DNA from: Rickettsiella endosymbiont of Dermanyssus gallinae
Lineage (GTDB): Bacteria > Pseudomonadota > Gammaproteobacteria > Diplorickettsiales > Diplorickettsiaceae
DNA: 64,000 nt
Direction: 5' to 3'
Assembly: GCF_019285595.1 (NCBI RefSeq)
Contig: NZ_CP079094.1
Coordinates: 1 to 64,000 of the forward strand
This document shows positions 41,438-51,499 of this stretch, piece after piece (the stretch's first letter is position 1; every line of letters begins with the position of its first letter). A program made the position numbers and the translations under genes. Under the pieces are notes generated by a model that did no database searches, was not told the DNA's origin, and was given only the letters and a program-made list of their open reading frames with translations.

Positions 41438-41962
41438 ATGGGATTTGCAGCAACAGGAGCAGGGTTAATAGCCGCCAGCAGCATCTATAGTGCTAGTCAA
41501 GATAGTATCTTTAATGCAGAGCAAACAACCGCTCAGAACAAAGCGATAGCAGAATACAATAAGAGTATAGCGTTGCAATCGATGAAAGCTTTTACACAAC
41601 AGCAGCTTCAGTTCAATGCAAACAAGCAGGCTATTCAGGGGAGTTTGTTCAACATACAAGCGCAAGGAGCACAGGATAAGAGTCAGATTAATGCGGGTGC
41701 TGGCGATAACATCGGTGCTTCTGTTAAAGATGCGGTTGCAACCGTATCGACAGCCGAATCGTTGTTAACGGGTAAGCAGAAAAACAGTCTTGACCAGATG
41801 TTGACGATATCAAATATGCAGTTAGATCAGATAGCTGACCAAGCCAAGTTTAATATGCGAGATGCGGTAATGGGCAACTACCGAGGTATTCTGAACAAAG
41901 GTATATGGGAAGGTATCGGTAAAGCAGTCGGCATGTCTCTACAGTCAGCAAAATTAGTTTGA
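41438..41962 (+). CDS. Internal virion protein, T7 gp14-like
   Basis: 174 residues, between tail tube B and the long internal proteins, as gp14 is in T7 (196 residues). The N-terminal Ala/Gly-rich hydrophobic stretch (GFAATGAGLIAASSIYSASQ) and a following amphipathic Gln-rich helix agree with gp14, which forms an outer-membrane pore during DNA entry. Sequence conservation in this family is low, so the call leans on synteny. A gp13 equivalent is not found in the expected place before this gene. Confidence 0.8.
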   Translation: MGFAATGAGLIAASSIYSASQDSIFNAEQTTAQNKAIAEYNKSIALQSMKAFTQQQLQFNANKQAIQGSLFNIQAQGAQDKSQINAGAGDNIGASVKDAVATVSTAESLLTGKQKNSLDQMLTISNMQLDQIADQAKFNMRDAVMGNYRGILNKGIWEGIGKAVGMSLQSAKLV

Positions 41963-41979
41963 GAGAGGGATAAAGTGAA

Positions 41980-44634
41980 ATGCCTTTAAATCCATTACAA
42001 GAAACCCAATCAGCTAACTTCTTAACTGGCGTTGCGTCGCCGCAGTTTAAGACGCCGGAAGTCTACTCTAGCCCTTCAGCAGCAGAGTCTTTTCTACAAG
42101 GGATATTGCCAATGCTGCCTGGTGTTATGCAGAGCATCGATCAACAGGCCATCGCAAAGGGTGCTGTGGATGCTAACGCGAATCCTCAGGATAATATAGA
42201 AGATCGCGCCAAGACACAGCGTTGGTGGATACGAGATTCCTATAAACAAGGGTATGCAAATACAGCCCTACAACATCAGATCAATCAATACCAAAATAGC
42301 TTAGCTGAATTAGCCCAGCAGGGTGCTTATTCGGGTTATTCCGATACGGAGTACTACACAAAGCGACAAGAATTGCATAGTAAATTATTAGAAAGCGTAG
42401 CCGGATATAAACAGTATGTAGGCAAGGATTTCGAGAATAATCTAGCTAAAAGTTTAGAATCAAGTAATACCGCAGGGTTTAAAGCGTTTGAGAAAGCCCG
42501 GTTTGGTGTAGCCCAACAGCGGAGCATTGAGAGTGCCTATGATAGTTTTAACCGTGTGATTATAAACCAACAAGGCATCGATGCGGTTACACCAGGTTCG
42601 AGCTTTAAGCAGTTCATGCATTCGGTTAATAATCTGCAATCAAATGGGGCGATACCGGATAAGGACAAGAAGGAGATTATTAAGAACAGTTTGAAGGCGT
42701 ATGGCGAAGCGGCTGTTTCCCCACAGCAAGTATCCGACTTTGCTAATTATATCTTACCTAAGTTAGGCGCTGCATATGCGAGTTCGATAACCGCATTACA
42801 TACCAGTTATAACAAGAAAGTCAGAGAACAGAAGCCACAGGTTTTGATAGCGTCTACAGAGGCAGCTAAACAGATATCTCAGATAGCCGATGTTAATCAG
42901 AGACAGGCTAAGCTTACGGCGTTTTCTCAAGTCTTAGCTCAGCATGTCAAGGAAGGTACGCTTACAGCTAATCAATTTCTAAAGTTTATGAAGGATGCAG
43001 ACCCCGCATCTAACCCTAAAGCTGCCTTAGAGTCACGTATTCAGTCGGGTGCTGTGACAGAGACAGGGATCATACAACAAGCAGGTCAACTTGGATTGTC
43101 TCCACAAGAGGTACGAGAGGCGAGCATAAAGCAGCTTAATCCAGACAGCCAAAATATCTCGAGTCTGATTCAGACAGCAAAGCGAGATAATGATCCTGAA
43201 TCCAGCTTAGCGTGGAAAGGTTTATTAAAGCGCGGTTGGGAGTACGCGGTAGAGGACTTGGGAAGCCAGATAGAGTCGGGGAAGATTAGCAGTCGGTTTG
43301 CTGACATGCTTAATTTTACGGTGTCACAGTTAAGGGTAGCCGATTCCATCAATTTCCAGGAGATAGCGGATCAGGTTCCTGTGGCATACCGTTCTGCTGT
43401 GGAGGCGGTGGCCTTAACGAATACGACGGAAGGAAATCTATACCAGAAATTTAAAAACTACCTAGACGATAAGGAATCGCATGCGAATCCAATTCCGGTT
43501 CCTGGTATCCATGATATTAATAAGGATGCTAAGCAGATATATGACACGGGTGCTATCAAGGGATTCTTTACGACCTTTGGTTGGACAGGTGCTGACAGAG
43601 ACTTATCAGACAATGTAATTAAGTCTCAGATGAAGGCTATCTTAAATGAGTTGCAGATACAGTCTCCAGATATGCTCAGAGACTCTCCTAAGAATATCAA
43701 CAGCATTGTATCCAGTATCTGGCAGCAACGTAATCCGATCTTAAAACTAGAGGAAATCAAGGGGACGAACTGGGTGTTTGACACCCGCATGCTGGGTCAC
43801 TTTACCAGTCAAGATATGCGAAGACAGATGGATCCTATTAGCCAATCCCGATTAAACAGTATAGACCCTGAGATATGGAAAGAGGGATTACAGGATGCTG
43901 TGATTGCCGTGTTGAAGGATAAGCTAGGCGAAAACTTACCCGCCGATATATCTCGTAAGCTGGGAGATGCTGAATTTTATACCGATGGGACTTCTGGATA
44001 TCACATCAAGTTTGATAAGGCGAACGAAGCGGGACTTCCCTTTCAAGACGTCATTGTCTCCCTTGCAACGATTAATCAGATTGCTAAACAAAAGCAGGAA
44101 GCGTACTACACCAAAGCTAAGACGGAAGGCAGGAAAGCCGCTATGCCCGTTGTCTATGCTAAATCGGTAGAAGATGGAATGCAGTTAGAAACAGTACAGG
44201 GACAAAGTACAAATACGCAGTTAAATCTAGACCCTGAACTCCGGAATCATATTTTAGCGAACCAGTTACAGCATTCAGATCAACCTAGAGAAGAGATTAT
44301 AAAAAAGATGGACTTTGATGTATTGCCTAAGGTGACAGCAATGGTCAAAGCATCAAAGCTACCCCCCGAGGCATATAACAAATCGATAGAGCTGTTAGCC
44401 TCTGTTTACCTAAGTGATGATCCTAACACTGCAAAAGCACTTATTCCTAAATTGTTGCAAATTGGCAAGAAAACAGGATTAGAGGCATCAGATACTTCAG
44501 GATTGAGTCATTATCAACGGAGTGTTCTTACCCAGTTGGACAACATTATGTATATCAGCCGAATGGGCCTCTCCCTAGCAGAAACAGGATTTTTGAGTAG
44601 GTTAGGAGTCACTGATGACAGACGTACAACCTAA
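41980..44634 (+). CDS. Internal virion protein, T7 gp15-like
   Basis: 884 residues, all helical and rich in Gln, Ala and Ser, between the gp14- and gp16-like genes. T7 gp15 is 747 residues and forms part of the internal core and the periplasmic tunnel during infection. Segments such as DYLDDKES-like (KNYLDDKESHANP) and KINQYQNSLAELAQQ show the usual helical pattern but no enzyme motif. The end overlaps the next gene by 20 bp. It is longer than the T7 protein; the extra length lies in the C-terminal half. Confidence 0.82.
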   Translation: MPLNPLQETQSANFLTGVASPQFKTPEVYSSPSAAESFLQGILPMLPGVMQSIDQQAIAKGAVDANANPQDNIEDRAKTQRWWIRDSYKQGYANTALQHQINQYQNSLAELAQQGAYSGYSDTEYYTKRQELHSKLLESVAGYKQYVGKDFENNLAKSLESSNTAGFKAFEKARFGVAQQRSIESAYDSFNRVIINQQGIDAVTPGSSFKQFMHSVNNLQSNGAIPDKDKKEIIKNSLKAYGEAAVSPQQVSDFANYILPKLGAAYASSITALHTSYNKKVREQKPQVLIASTEAAKQISQIADVNQRQAKLTAFSQVLAQHVKEGTLTANQFLKFMKDADPASNPKAALESRIQSGAVTETGIIQQAGQLGLSPQEVREASIKQLNPDSQNISSLIQTAKRDNDPESSLAWKGLLKRGWEYAVEDLGSQIESGKISSRFADMLNFTVSQLRVADSINFQEIADQVPVAYRSAVEAVALTNTTEGNLYQKFKNYLDDKESHANPIPVPGIHDINKDAKQIYDTGAIKGFFTTFGWTGADRDLSDNVIKSQMKAILNELQIQSPDMLRDSPKNINSIVSSIWQQRNPILKLEEIKGTNWVFDTRMLGHFTSQDMRRQMDPISQSRLNSIDPEIWKEGLQDAVIAVLKDKLGENLPADISRKLGDAEFYTDGTSGYHIKFDKANEAGLPFQDVIVSLATINQIAKQKQEAYYTKAKTEGRKAAMPVVYAKSVEDGMQLETVQGQSTNTQLNLDPELRNHILANQLQHSDQPREEIIKKMDFDVLPKVTAMVKASKLPPEAYNKSIELLASVYLSDDPNTAKALIPKLLQIGKKTGLEASDTSGLSHYQRSVLTQLDNIMYISRMGLSLAETGFLSRLGVTDDRRTT

Positions 44635-47600
44635 GCCAGACCTATTCCAGTTTGGTAATAACCCGGTTACTCCGATTGATCCGGCTGTAGCGCAGAAGAA
44701 AGCGCCTAACCCCTTATTGAAGACCGTCACAAAGCCAGCGCCGTTGGTACCTAAGTCGGCTCTGGATAACCTCGAAGACAAACAAATAGCCAAGTGGTAT
44801 GAAAAACGTTACCAAGCGGATCCTGTCTCTCGTCTTGCTTCCGCTATCGAGGGAGCAAAAGAAAGCACGACAGCCAATATCGTAGACTGGCTAATGTCGC
44901 CAAACTTTGAGTCAGACGATAACTTTGATAGTGGAGAAGCGGTAAAAGCAAGTCATCAAGGTGGTGCTATTTATAACAAAGAAGAGGCTGGTTATTTATT
45001 GAAGAGCAACAGTTTAGAGGAATATGAGTACAAGCAGCAGAAGGTCTTAGATCATCGTGAATCTTTGGAGATTATGGCGGCTAATCCTTGGTCTGCGGCG
45101 GCGGGTGCTATCGGAGCAGACTTACCGTTGTTGGTATCTCAGTTATCTCTGGCTGGATATGGACTCGTAGGCAATACGGCCACGGCTTCGTTGGATGTTT
45201 TAAATTTGGTTGCAGCGGCTAAGAATAGGATAGGTGGTGCAAATGTAGGAGACTGGGTAGCGGCAGCCATAGGAACAGGCGCCATAGCACCTTATGCTTA
45301 TCGTACGGGGGTGAATGCTCTCGATATAGCTAAGACTAAATGGGCTAATGGTGAGCCTGTTATACCTAAAGGGGTATTTACAAACGTAAATAGGGGGTAT
45401 ACACAAACGCCCCCTAAAGCAGCGACTCAAGCAAAGGAAGAGTTTAGTAATAACTTTCGCAGTAATTCCGACAGTATGTTTACTACAGCAGAGCTAGCAT
45501 CTGATACAGCACCTGCTAGATTGATGCCTGATCCTGATATCAGACCCGTTAGAAGTACTCGTATAGATAAAGAAGCCGATGCTATACAGAATGCACAGGT
45601 AAGGGATACGAAGCTAAGTAGAGTTTATAATCCTAACCTTGAAAAGGATATACCTTATACAGAACCTACCAAGATAAGAAGCTACGTAGATAACAGCAAG
45701 CTAAGTATTACCGATAAACAAGTTGCTCACCAGCTGTTAGACCACCTATTAGAAACTAACCCCCACCTAAAGATAACAGCTAATACTAAGTACAAAGCCC
45801 CAGGTAGTTATACTCTGAGGAATAAGCATATTATTATCAAAGCTAAAGACTTAAATAATATGTCTAAAGCAGAAGGCTCAGCATTGATGCATGAGCTGTT
45901 ACATGCGGGTACCGTACATCAGATAGCAGACTTTAGAGCCGGTAAGCTAACAGGCATCGCTAAGACAGCGGCTGAAGACCTCTTTAAGATGCACAAGAAG
46001 CTTAAAGCGCTATACTGGACTGATGTAAAGATTAAACGATTTGGAGAGAAAACAGGGACTAAATATAATAATAAGCTAATGGAGTACGCTTTACAGTCTC
46101 CTGAAGAACTAGTCGCTAACCTCTTTACTAAAGGGCATCAGAATAATCCTCTTGTTAAATATTTACATAACACACCGAGTCTGCTTGGTGCTAAAGAGAG
46201 TACGCTACGTACACTCACTAGGAAGCTACTCCAGCTACTTCAAGTCAATACAGATACGAATACCGCTTATACTGATTTGATTAACAGCCTGCATGATCTA
46301 CTGAGTGCTAAGCGTATTCCTAAAGATGAGCTAGCAACCACCGCTTTCTTCATGCCTAATTTAGAATCAGATATGATGAGAGAATCCCGTAAAGCGGTAT
46401 TATCTAAAGCAGACCCTGATGAGGTAGCGGCTGATCCTTCTAAGTACAGAGCAGATGTTATAAGGCATACCTTCAGAAAAGCTTCTAAACTTAATCCAGA
46501 CTTGGATTACTACACCCGGGTAGCGAAGTACAATCAAGAGACGACTAATCTGGCTAGCAGTTTATTTGCTGATGCCGCTGATATGACAGGGTCTATGTCA
46601 GCGACTGATTATAAAAGGATCATAGAAGGTAAGCTAGTTAATGCAAGTATGCACTTTGAAGAAGCTATCTCGGATGTCTTAAACAAACATTTTGGATTCG
46701 GCAAGATACAACAGATGTTTGGTAGAGATAAGCTGATAAAAAAGTATAAAGAAATTAATCAAGCGTTCACCGAGTATATGCATCAAGCTTACGATGCTGA
46801 TATAGCGGGAAGAGTTATTCCTGAAGTACCTAACGCTGCTATAGCTGATCTTGTTAAAGCTTACAAAGAGTCAAGATGGGCAGAGATAGGGTACAAAGAA
46901 GGGAGAGCAGCTGGCTTCCTAAATGATGTTGCACCATCAGAATATTACCTACCTAGAAGGTATAGCACAGATAAGATATCACATCTGATACAACAGGGAT
47001 TTAGTACGGCTAATATAAAAACGCTGTTACGTCGTAGTATCAAAGACTTAATGCCAGAGGTAGATGCATCTGTATTAGAAGAAGCGAGTCAGATGTGGTT
47101 AGACAGACTGACTAAGAACGGTTCAGGTAGGATAGACAACCTTACAACATTCTCGGGCGATAACAGTAAGAAGATAGCCGGGTTTATTGATGCAGGGTTT
47201 AATGCTGATTCTGTTATGAAATTCATATCAGAAGCACAGGAAGCGAAGGGATTAAGCAGCAATCTAAAAAACAGAACCGCATTCGATACCAACAAAATAC
47301 ACGATATCGGGGAGGGTAAACGACTAAGACTAGCCGACTTACTTGATACAGATGTAACACGATTGATGCAGCGATATAATGCTATCCAATCAGGTAGATA
47401 TTCCTTAGCACATGTAGGCTTTAAAAACTTAACGCACTTAAGAGATGAAGTAAATCGTATCCAACATACAGCGGGTGTACCTACTCAGTGGTCTCAGGAT
47501 ATGATCACAGGTATCGATGCTATTCTAGGCTATCTACCTTCTGATAATAACAAGTTATTACAATCCGTATCCAGCTTAGGTAGCCTTATGGCATTAGGCG

Positions 47601-48640
47601 GCTCTGGATATTACGCAGCAATAGACTTTGGTATAGCAGCATTCAAGTACGGATATACCAAGGTATTCAAAGCGATACTACAAGGTGGTATGTGGAAAGA
47701 CTTTACTCACCTTATCGAGAACCCACAGTTAAGAGAAGAGCTGAGTACTATTCTTAATGCCGTCCCTAAGGATGATGTTAAGTGGCGATTAATACACAAT
47801 TACGCGATGGACAACTCTGACTTGAATGTATCAGGTACGTTGTATCGTATGATCCGATCATCTGCTTCGGGTACACATTACCTAAATGGAATGAAGTATG
47901 TCTTGAATGGGCAGATCAATCTTAATTCAGGTCTTTTGTATACGTATTTCAATCGTATTTTTAAAGGCGTTGACGTTGTAGGTGAGAAATCGCACGCCGA
48001 AGCCATGCGGATTTTAAGAGACTTTGGCATGACAGACGAACTAGCCGCTCGATTAAAGGGAGGATACAGCCCAGAAGGATTATTTGAAGATAGTCTACAG
48101 AGGGAACTGAATGGTGTAGGTCTTCGAGCAATGGATTACTTTGTACAGAAAGGACGATTAGGCGAAGCGCCTTACTTTGCAGAGTTCACACCTGTTATGA
48201 AACAGCTAATGGGCTGGAATAAATTCGCATTAGTCGCACAGAACAAGCTGTTACGTAACGAGAGTGTCAAGTCAGGTAATCTCGGTATCAGTATGATGCT
48301 GCTTTATCAGATGCCGTTTAGTTTGATGTTAACGGCATTGAAAAACAAGGTTTCTGGTGCAGAGGACTATAAGACGACAGCTGGGTTTATATCAGATGCT
48401 GCAATGAATACAACGATGTTAGGGGTTATGAGTAGCCTACCTAGATTACTGACAAGACCAGGTGAGATAGGCCAGATAGCACCTATAGGTGCAGCAGGTA
48501 GCTGGATAGGTAATCTTATTACAGCCACATTAAATCCTAAAGACAAAGACTTAACCGTAGAAGATTATTTAAAAGCAGCACCCTTACTGCGGATTAATCC
48601 GATAGTGCGAGCGGTAGGTAGAGCATTATCGGATGATTGA
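44615..48640 (+). CDS. Giant internal virion protein, T7 gp16-like, with HExxH motif
   Basis: 1341 residues compare with 1318 in T7 gp16, the largest internal core protein, which is ejected into the cell and forms a DNA channel. T7 gp16 has an N-terminal lytic transglycosylase; no such signature is visible here. Instead, residues about 415-440 contain ALMHELLHAGTVHQ, a zinc-metallopeptidase-type HExxH (H426, E427, H430). The C-terminal half is helical, with hydrophobic stretches (LGSLMALGGSGYYAAIDFGI near residue 990 and MMLLYQMPFSLMLTAL near 1230) that could cross the inner membrane. Order in the cluster makes the core assignment firm; the enzyme role is inference. Confidence 0.85.
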   Translation: MTDVQPKPDLFQFGNNPVTPIDPAVAQKKAPNPLLKTVTKPAPLVPKSALDNLEDKQIAKWYEKRYQADPVSRLASAIEGAKESTTANIVDWLMSPNFESDDNFDSGEAVKASHQGGAIYNKEEAGYLLKSNSLEEYEYKQQKVLDHRESLEIMAANPWSAAAGAIGADLPLLVSQLSLAGYGLVGNTATASLDVLNLVAAAKNRIGGANVGDWVAAAIGTGAIAPYAYRTGVNALDIAKTKWANGEPVIPKGVFTNVNRGYTQTPPKAATQAKEEFSNNFRSNSDSMFTTAELASDTAPARLMPDPDIRPVRSTRIDKEADAIQNAQVRDTKLSRVYNPNLEKDIPYTEPTKIRSYVDNSKLSITDKQVAHQLLDHLLETNPHLKITANTKYKAPGSYTLRNKHIIIKAKDLNNMSKAEGSALMHELLHAGTVHQIADFRAGKLTGIAKTAAEDLFKMHKKLKALYWTDVKIKRFGEKTGTKYNNKLMEYALQSPEELVANLFTKGHQNNPLVKYLHNTPSLLGAKESTLRTLTRKLLQLLQVNTDTNTAYTDLINSLHDLLSAKRIPKDELATTAFFMPNLESDMMRESRKAVLSKADPDEVAADPSKYRADVIRHTFRKASKLNPDLDYYTRVAKYNQETTNLASSLFADAADMTGSMSATDYKRIIEGKLVNASMHFEEAISDVLNKHFGFGKIQQMFGRDKLIKKYKEINQAFTEYMHQAYDADIAGRVIPEVPNAAIADLVKAYKESRWAEIGYKEGRAAGFLNDVAPSEYYLPRRYSTDKISHLIQQGFSTANIKTLLRRSIKDLMPEVDASVLEEASQMWLDRLTKNGSGRIDNLTTFSGDNSKKIAGFIDAGFNADSVMKFISEAQEAKGLSSNLKNRTAFDTNKIHDIGEGKRLRLADLLDTDVTRLMQRYNAIQSGRYSLAHVGFKNLTHLRDEVNRIQHTAGVPTQWSQDMITGIDAILGYLPSDNNKLLQSVSSLGSLMALGGSGYYAAIDFGIAAFKYGYTKVFKAILQGGMWKDFTHLIENPQLREELSTILNAVPKDDVKWRLIHNYAMDNSDLNVSGTLYRMIRSSASGTHYLNGMKYVLNGQINLNSGLLYTYFNRIFKGVDVVGEKSHAEAMRILRDFGMTDELAARLKGGYSPEGLFEDSLQRELNGVGLRAMDYFVQKGRLGEAPYFAEFTPVMKQLMGWNKFALVAQNKLLRNESVKSGNLGISMMLLYQMPFSLMLTALKNKVSGAEDYKTTAGFISDAAMNTTMLGVMSSLPRLLTRPGEIGQIAPIGAAGSWIGNLITATLNPKDKDLTVEDYLKAAPLLRINPIVRAVGRALSDD

Positions 48641-48662
48641 TTAAAGATAAGGAGATATTGAG

Positions 48663-49460
48663 ATGGCATTATCATGGGAATCCTTTAAGAGTGTCGAAGG
48701 ACAGCAAATCTTACCTGTGAACATAGACTATTTTGAGCAAGAAGATATCAATATAACGATCGACGATATTCCCCTACCTAAAGAAGGTTATATCTTTGAA
48801 TCGAGGAATACGATTCATCTAAAAACGCCTTTAGAGGCGGATAGAACAGTGTACCTCTATCGAAGCACCGATAATACGAAGATGCGCGTTAACTTTTCAC
48901 AAGGCGCGCCGTTCTTTCGGGAGCAGTTAGATGAGGCCTATGAACAGTTATTGTTATTAGCTCAAGAAGTTATTGAAGGTGTATCTGTCGCTAACTTCAG
49001 AAAGAACTTAGATATGAACCATTTACGTATCTTCAATCTGGCAGACCCGATATTAGATCAAGATGCGACAACGAAGCGCTACGTTGATAAAGCATTAAAA
49101 GATATTTATGACCGATTGATGGTACTGATATCAGACAATTTAAGGCAAATACAAAACATCATTAAGTCGATAGGCAAGGCTAATGTTATGCAGTACGAAG
49201 AAGTATTAACACTGGCGATAGAAACCGATGTATTTGACTTGAAGGCAACTGATATTAGTACGATGGAATTGCATCTGAATGGTGTATTGCAGATTTTAGG
49301 AGAGAGTTATACCTACACCACGGATTCAGAAGGTACGACGGTGTACCTCACGGAGCAAGTTCCTGCAGGTACAGTGATTGATGCAACGACGTATACCTTA
49401 AAGCAAGATCAGAAAAAGATATTGGAACATGAAAAGGTATTGGAATTGGATGACGAGTGA
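48663..49460 (+). CDS. Tail fibre N-terminal/anchor protein, T7 gp17-N-like
   Basis: The 265-residue protein has the T7 gp17 N-terminal pattern: a beta-domain (EDINITIDDIPLPKEGY, TIHLKTPLEADRTVYLYRST), then MRVNFSQGAPFFREQLDEAYEQLL and MNHLRIFNLADPILDQDATTKRYVD, the phage tail-fibre anchor repeat. The receptor-binding C-terminus of T7 gp17 is absent; it ends in a small beta-domain (ELHLNGVLQILGESYTYTTD). It probably docks the two later fibre/collar proteins to the tail. It overlaps the terminase small subunit start by 4 bp. Confidence 0.85.
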   Translation: MALSWESFKSVEGQQILPVNIDYFEQEDINITIDDIPLPKEGYIFESRNTIHLKTPLEADRTVYLYRSTDNTKMRVNFSQGAPFFREQLDEAYEQLLLLAQEVIEGVSVANFRKNLDMNHLRIFNLADPILDQDATTKRYVDKALKDIYDRLMVLISDNLRQIQNIIKSIGKANVMQYEEVLTLAIETDVFDLKATDISTMELHLNGVLQILGESYTYTTDSEGTTVYLTEQVPAGTVIDATTYTLKQDQKKILEHEKVLELDDE

Positions 49461-49693
49461 GACTCGATAGTCAGAAGCTTTATAAACTTCATAATTTATT
49501 TGTGGATTCGTTGCTGTCGCAGCTAGAAGCCAGCACAGCTTCTGGCAAATACTTAAGTTCTGCTGATAAGTCTGTGATTGCTAAGTTTTTAAAGGATAAC
49601 GAGATCACCGTTTATAAAGTACAACAGACACTCGATTTGGATGATGAACCAAGGAGTCTTGCACAAGCGATAGAGCAGTTCAAAGAATTGTAG
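49457..49693 (+). CDS. Terminase small subunit, T7 gp18-like
   Basis: The 78-residue protein (T7 gp18 is 89) has an N-terminal helix with LHNLFVDSLLSQLE and the block SADKSVIAKFLKDNEIT, which is the typical small maturase pattern. It would recognise DNA for packaging with the large subunit. It starts at GTG 49457, overlapping the anchor stop as GTGA, and lies just before the large subunit gene. In T7, a holin and a spanin gene surround gp18; neither is present here. Confidence 0.83.
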   Translation: MRLDSQKLYKLHNLFVDSLLSQLEASTASGKYLSSADKSVIAKFLKDNEITVYKVQQTLDLDDEPRSLAQAIEQFKEL

Positions 49694-49707
49694 GCCATCG
49701 TATTAAT

Positions 49708-51489
49708 ATGTATACGAACCCATCATTATCCAGAAAAGTCGCTTTTTTAGAGTCTATTGCTGAACCTCTTTCGGGGATATCGTATAGAGCAACAGAGCAG
49801 TTATCTCTCTTGAAGGTATGCTTTGAAGACTTTAGGGACTTTGCTTGTTATGGCATGAAATTCTTAGGGTTCAGTCTAACCGACATGCAAGCGGATATAG
49901 CACATTATTTACAGACAGGCCCTAAAAAGAAAATGATCTTAGCGCAGAGAGGTGAGGCGAAAAGTACATTAACCGCCTTATATGGGGTGTGGAGTCTGAT
50001 TATGGAACCGAGGACGCGTGTCTTAATTATCTCGGCAGCGGGAAGACAGGCATCCGAATTAGCTACATTGATAGTTCGGTTAATAGAGCATTGGCCCATT
50101 CTTAACTGTATGAAGGCAAACAAATGTCAGGGAGATAGGTCATCGTACTGTTCATACGATATCAACAATGCACTTAAGCCGTTGGATAAATCACCCAGCA
50201 TTGCCTGTATCGGTATAACGGCATCGCTGCAAGGTAAGCGGGCCGATGTATTGATAGCGGATGATATTGAGTCGACTAAGAATGGCTATAGTCAGACAGA
50301 ACGAGATAAGTTACTCAATACCAGTAAAGATTTTTCCGGAATATGTACACATGGTCAGATTATTTATTTAGGAACATATCAGACAAGGCAATCGATCTAT
50401 AAGACGTTACCTAATCGTGGATTTGATATACGGATATGGCCAGGCAGAGTGCCATCCGATAAAGCAATACGGACATATGGCCATACGCTTGCTCCTTATG
50501 TACTTGCATTATCACAGCGCTTTAAACAGTCAGGATATGGCGTATCAGGAGATAGGGGCGAATCCGCTGACCCAGAGAGATACACCGAGGATATCTTGCT
50601 CGAGAAGGAATTAGACTGGGGGCCAGAAGGATTTGAGTTGCAGTATATGTTGAATGCAGACCTATCGGATGCAAGCAGGGCGAGGATTAAAGTACAGGAT
50701 ATTTTAGTGTTGTCATCGGGTTCCACGACTCAAGCGCCAAGTCAGGTATCTATAACAGGAACGTATCGCTGCCAACAAATAGGAAAAGATTTATCGCAGT
50801 GTAGCCCTACGGACAGCGCTATGTTAGTCCCTTACGAACATAAGATCATGGTGATAGACCCGGCGGGTTGTCGAGGTGATGAAGTGAGTTATTGCGTAGG
50901 TGGATCAGCCGCCAGTTATATTCATCTCTTTAGTGTGGGGGGATTACAGGGAGGAGTGACGAACGACAATATCGATTGGCTATTAAATCTCGCTTCTCTG
51001 CTGGGGGTATCCGATATTGTTATTGAATCAAATATGGGTCATGGAACGGTGCGAAGTTTATTCTTAAACAGGATGAATGAGACAGGTATCGTTATGGGTT
51101 GCCGAGACCTATACAACACAGCACAAAAAGAGCGAAGGATTATAGATACATTAAGTCCTGTATTACGTCGGCATAAGTTGATCGTGCATGCGGAGTGTTT
51201 GGAGCGAGATAAGCTAGATTGCTTGAAGTATTCGGCAGATAAGCGTTGGCAATACAGCTTATTTACGCAACTCGATCTAATAACCTATGACAAGGGATGT
51301 TTAACAAAGGATGACAGAGCAGATGCGGCTGCAATGTTAGTCCAAGAATTGAATAAGCATTTAATTAAAGATTCAGATTCGCTGTTATCTTCGATACATC
51401 AAAAGGAAATGGAAGAGTTTGTATTAAACCCCCTAGGCTATGTAAATACGCGAAGCACTGTGCGAAGTCAACGCAGACGCCGATATTAG
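49708..51489 (+). CDS. Terminase large subunit, T7 gp19-like
   Basis: The packaging motor and nuclease; 593 residues against 586 in T7. The ATPase has a Walker A variant AQRGEAKST at 79-87, and Walker B in VLIADDIEST. The RNase-H-type nuclease begins with VIDPAGCRGDE, with a later acidic residue in IVIESNMGHG and DDRADAAAM. All three nuclease acidic positions seem present, so the enzyme looks active. It ends the T7-ordered block and is followed after 10 bp by the first fibre gene. Confidence 0.93.
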   Translation: MYTNPSLSRKVAFLESIAEPLSGISYRATEQLSLLKVCFEDFRDFACYGMKFLGFSLTDMQADIAHYLQTGPKKKMILAQRGEAKSTLTALYGVWSLIMEPRTRVLIISAAGRQASELATLIVRLIEHWPILNCMKANKCQGDRSSYCSYDINNALKPLDKSPSIACIGITASLQGKRADVLIADDIESTKNGYSQTERDKLLNTSKDFSGICTHGQIIYLGTYQTRQSIYKTLPNRGFDIRIWPGRVPSDKAIRTYGHTLAPYVLALSQRFKQSGYGVSGDRGESADPERYTEDILLEKELDWGPEGFELQYMLNADLSDASRARIKVQDILVLSSGSTTQAPSQVSITGTYRCQQIGKDLSQCSPTDSAMLVPYEHKIMVIDPAGCRGDEVSYCVGGSAASYIHLFSVGGLQGGVTNDNIDWLLNLASLLGVSDIVIESNMGHGTVRSLFLNRMNETGIVMGCRDLYNTAQKERRIIDTLSPVLRRHKLIVHAECLERDKLDCLKYSADKRWQYSLFTQLDLITYDKGCLTKDDRADAAAMLVQELNKHLIKDSDSLLSSIHQKEMEEFVLNPLGYVNTRSTVRSQRRRRY

Positions 51490-51499
51490 AGGTGAGTCA

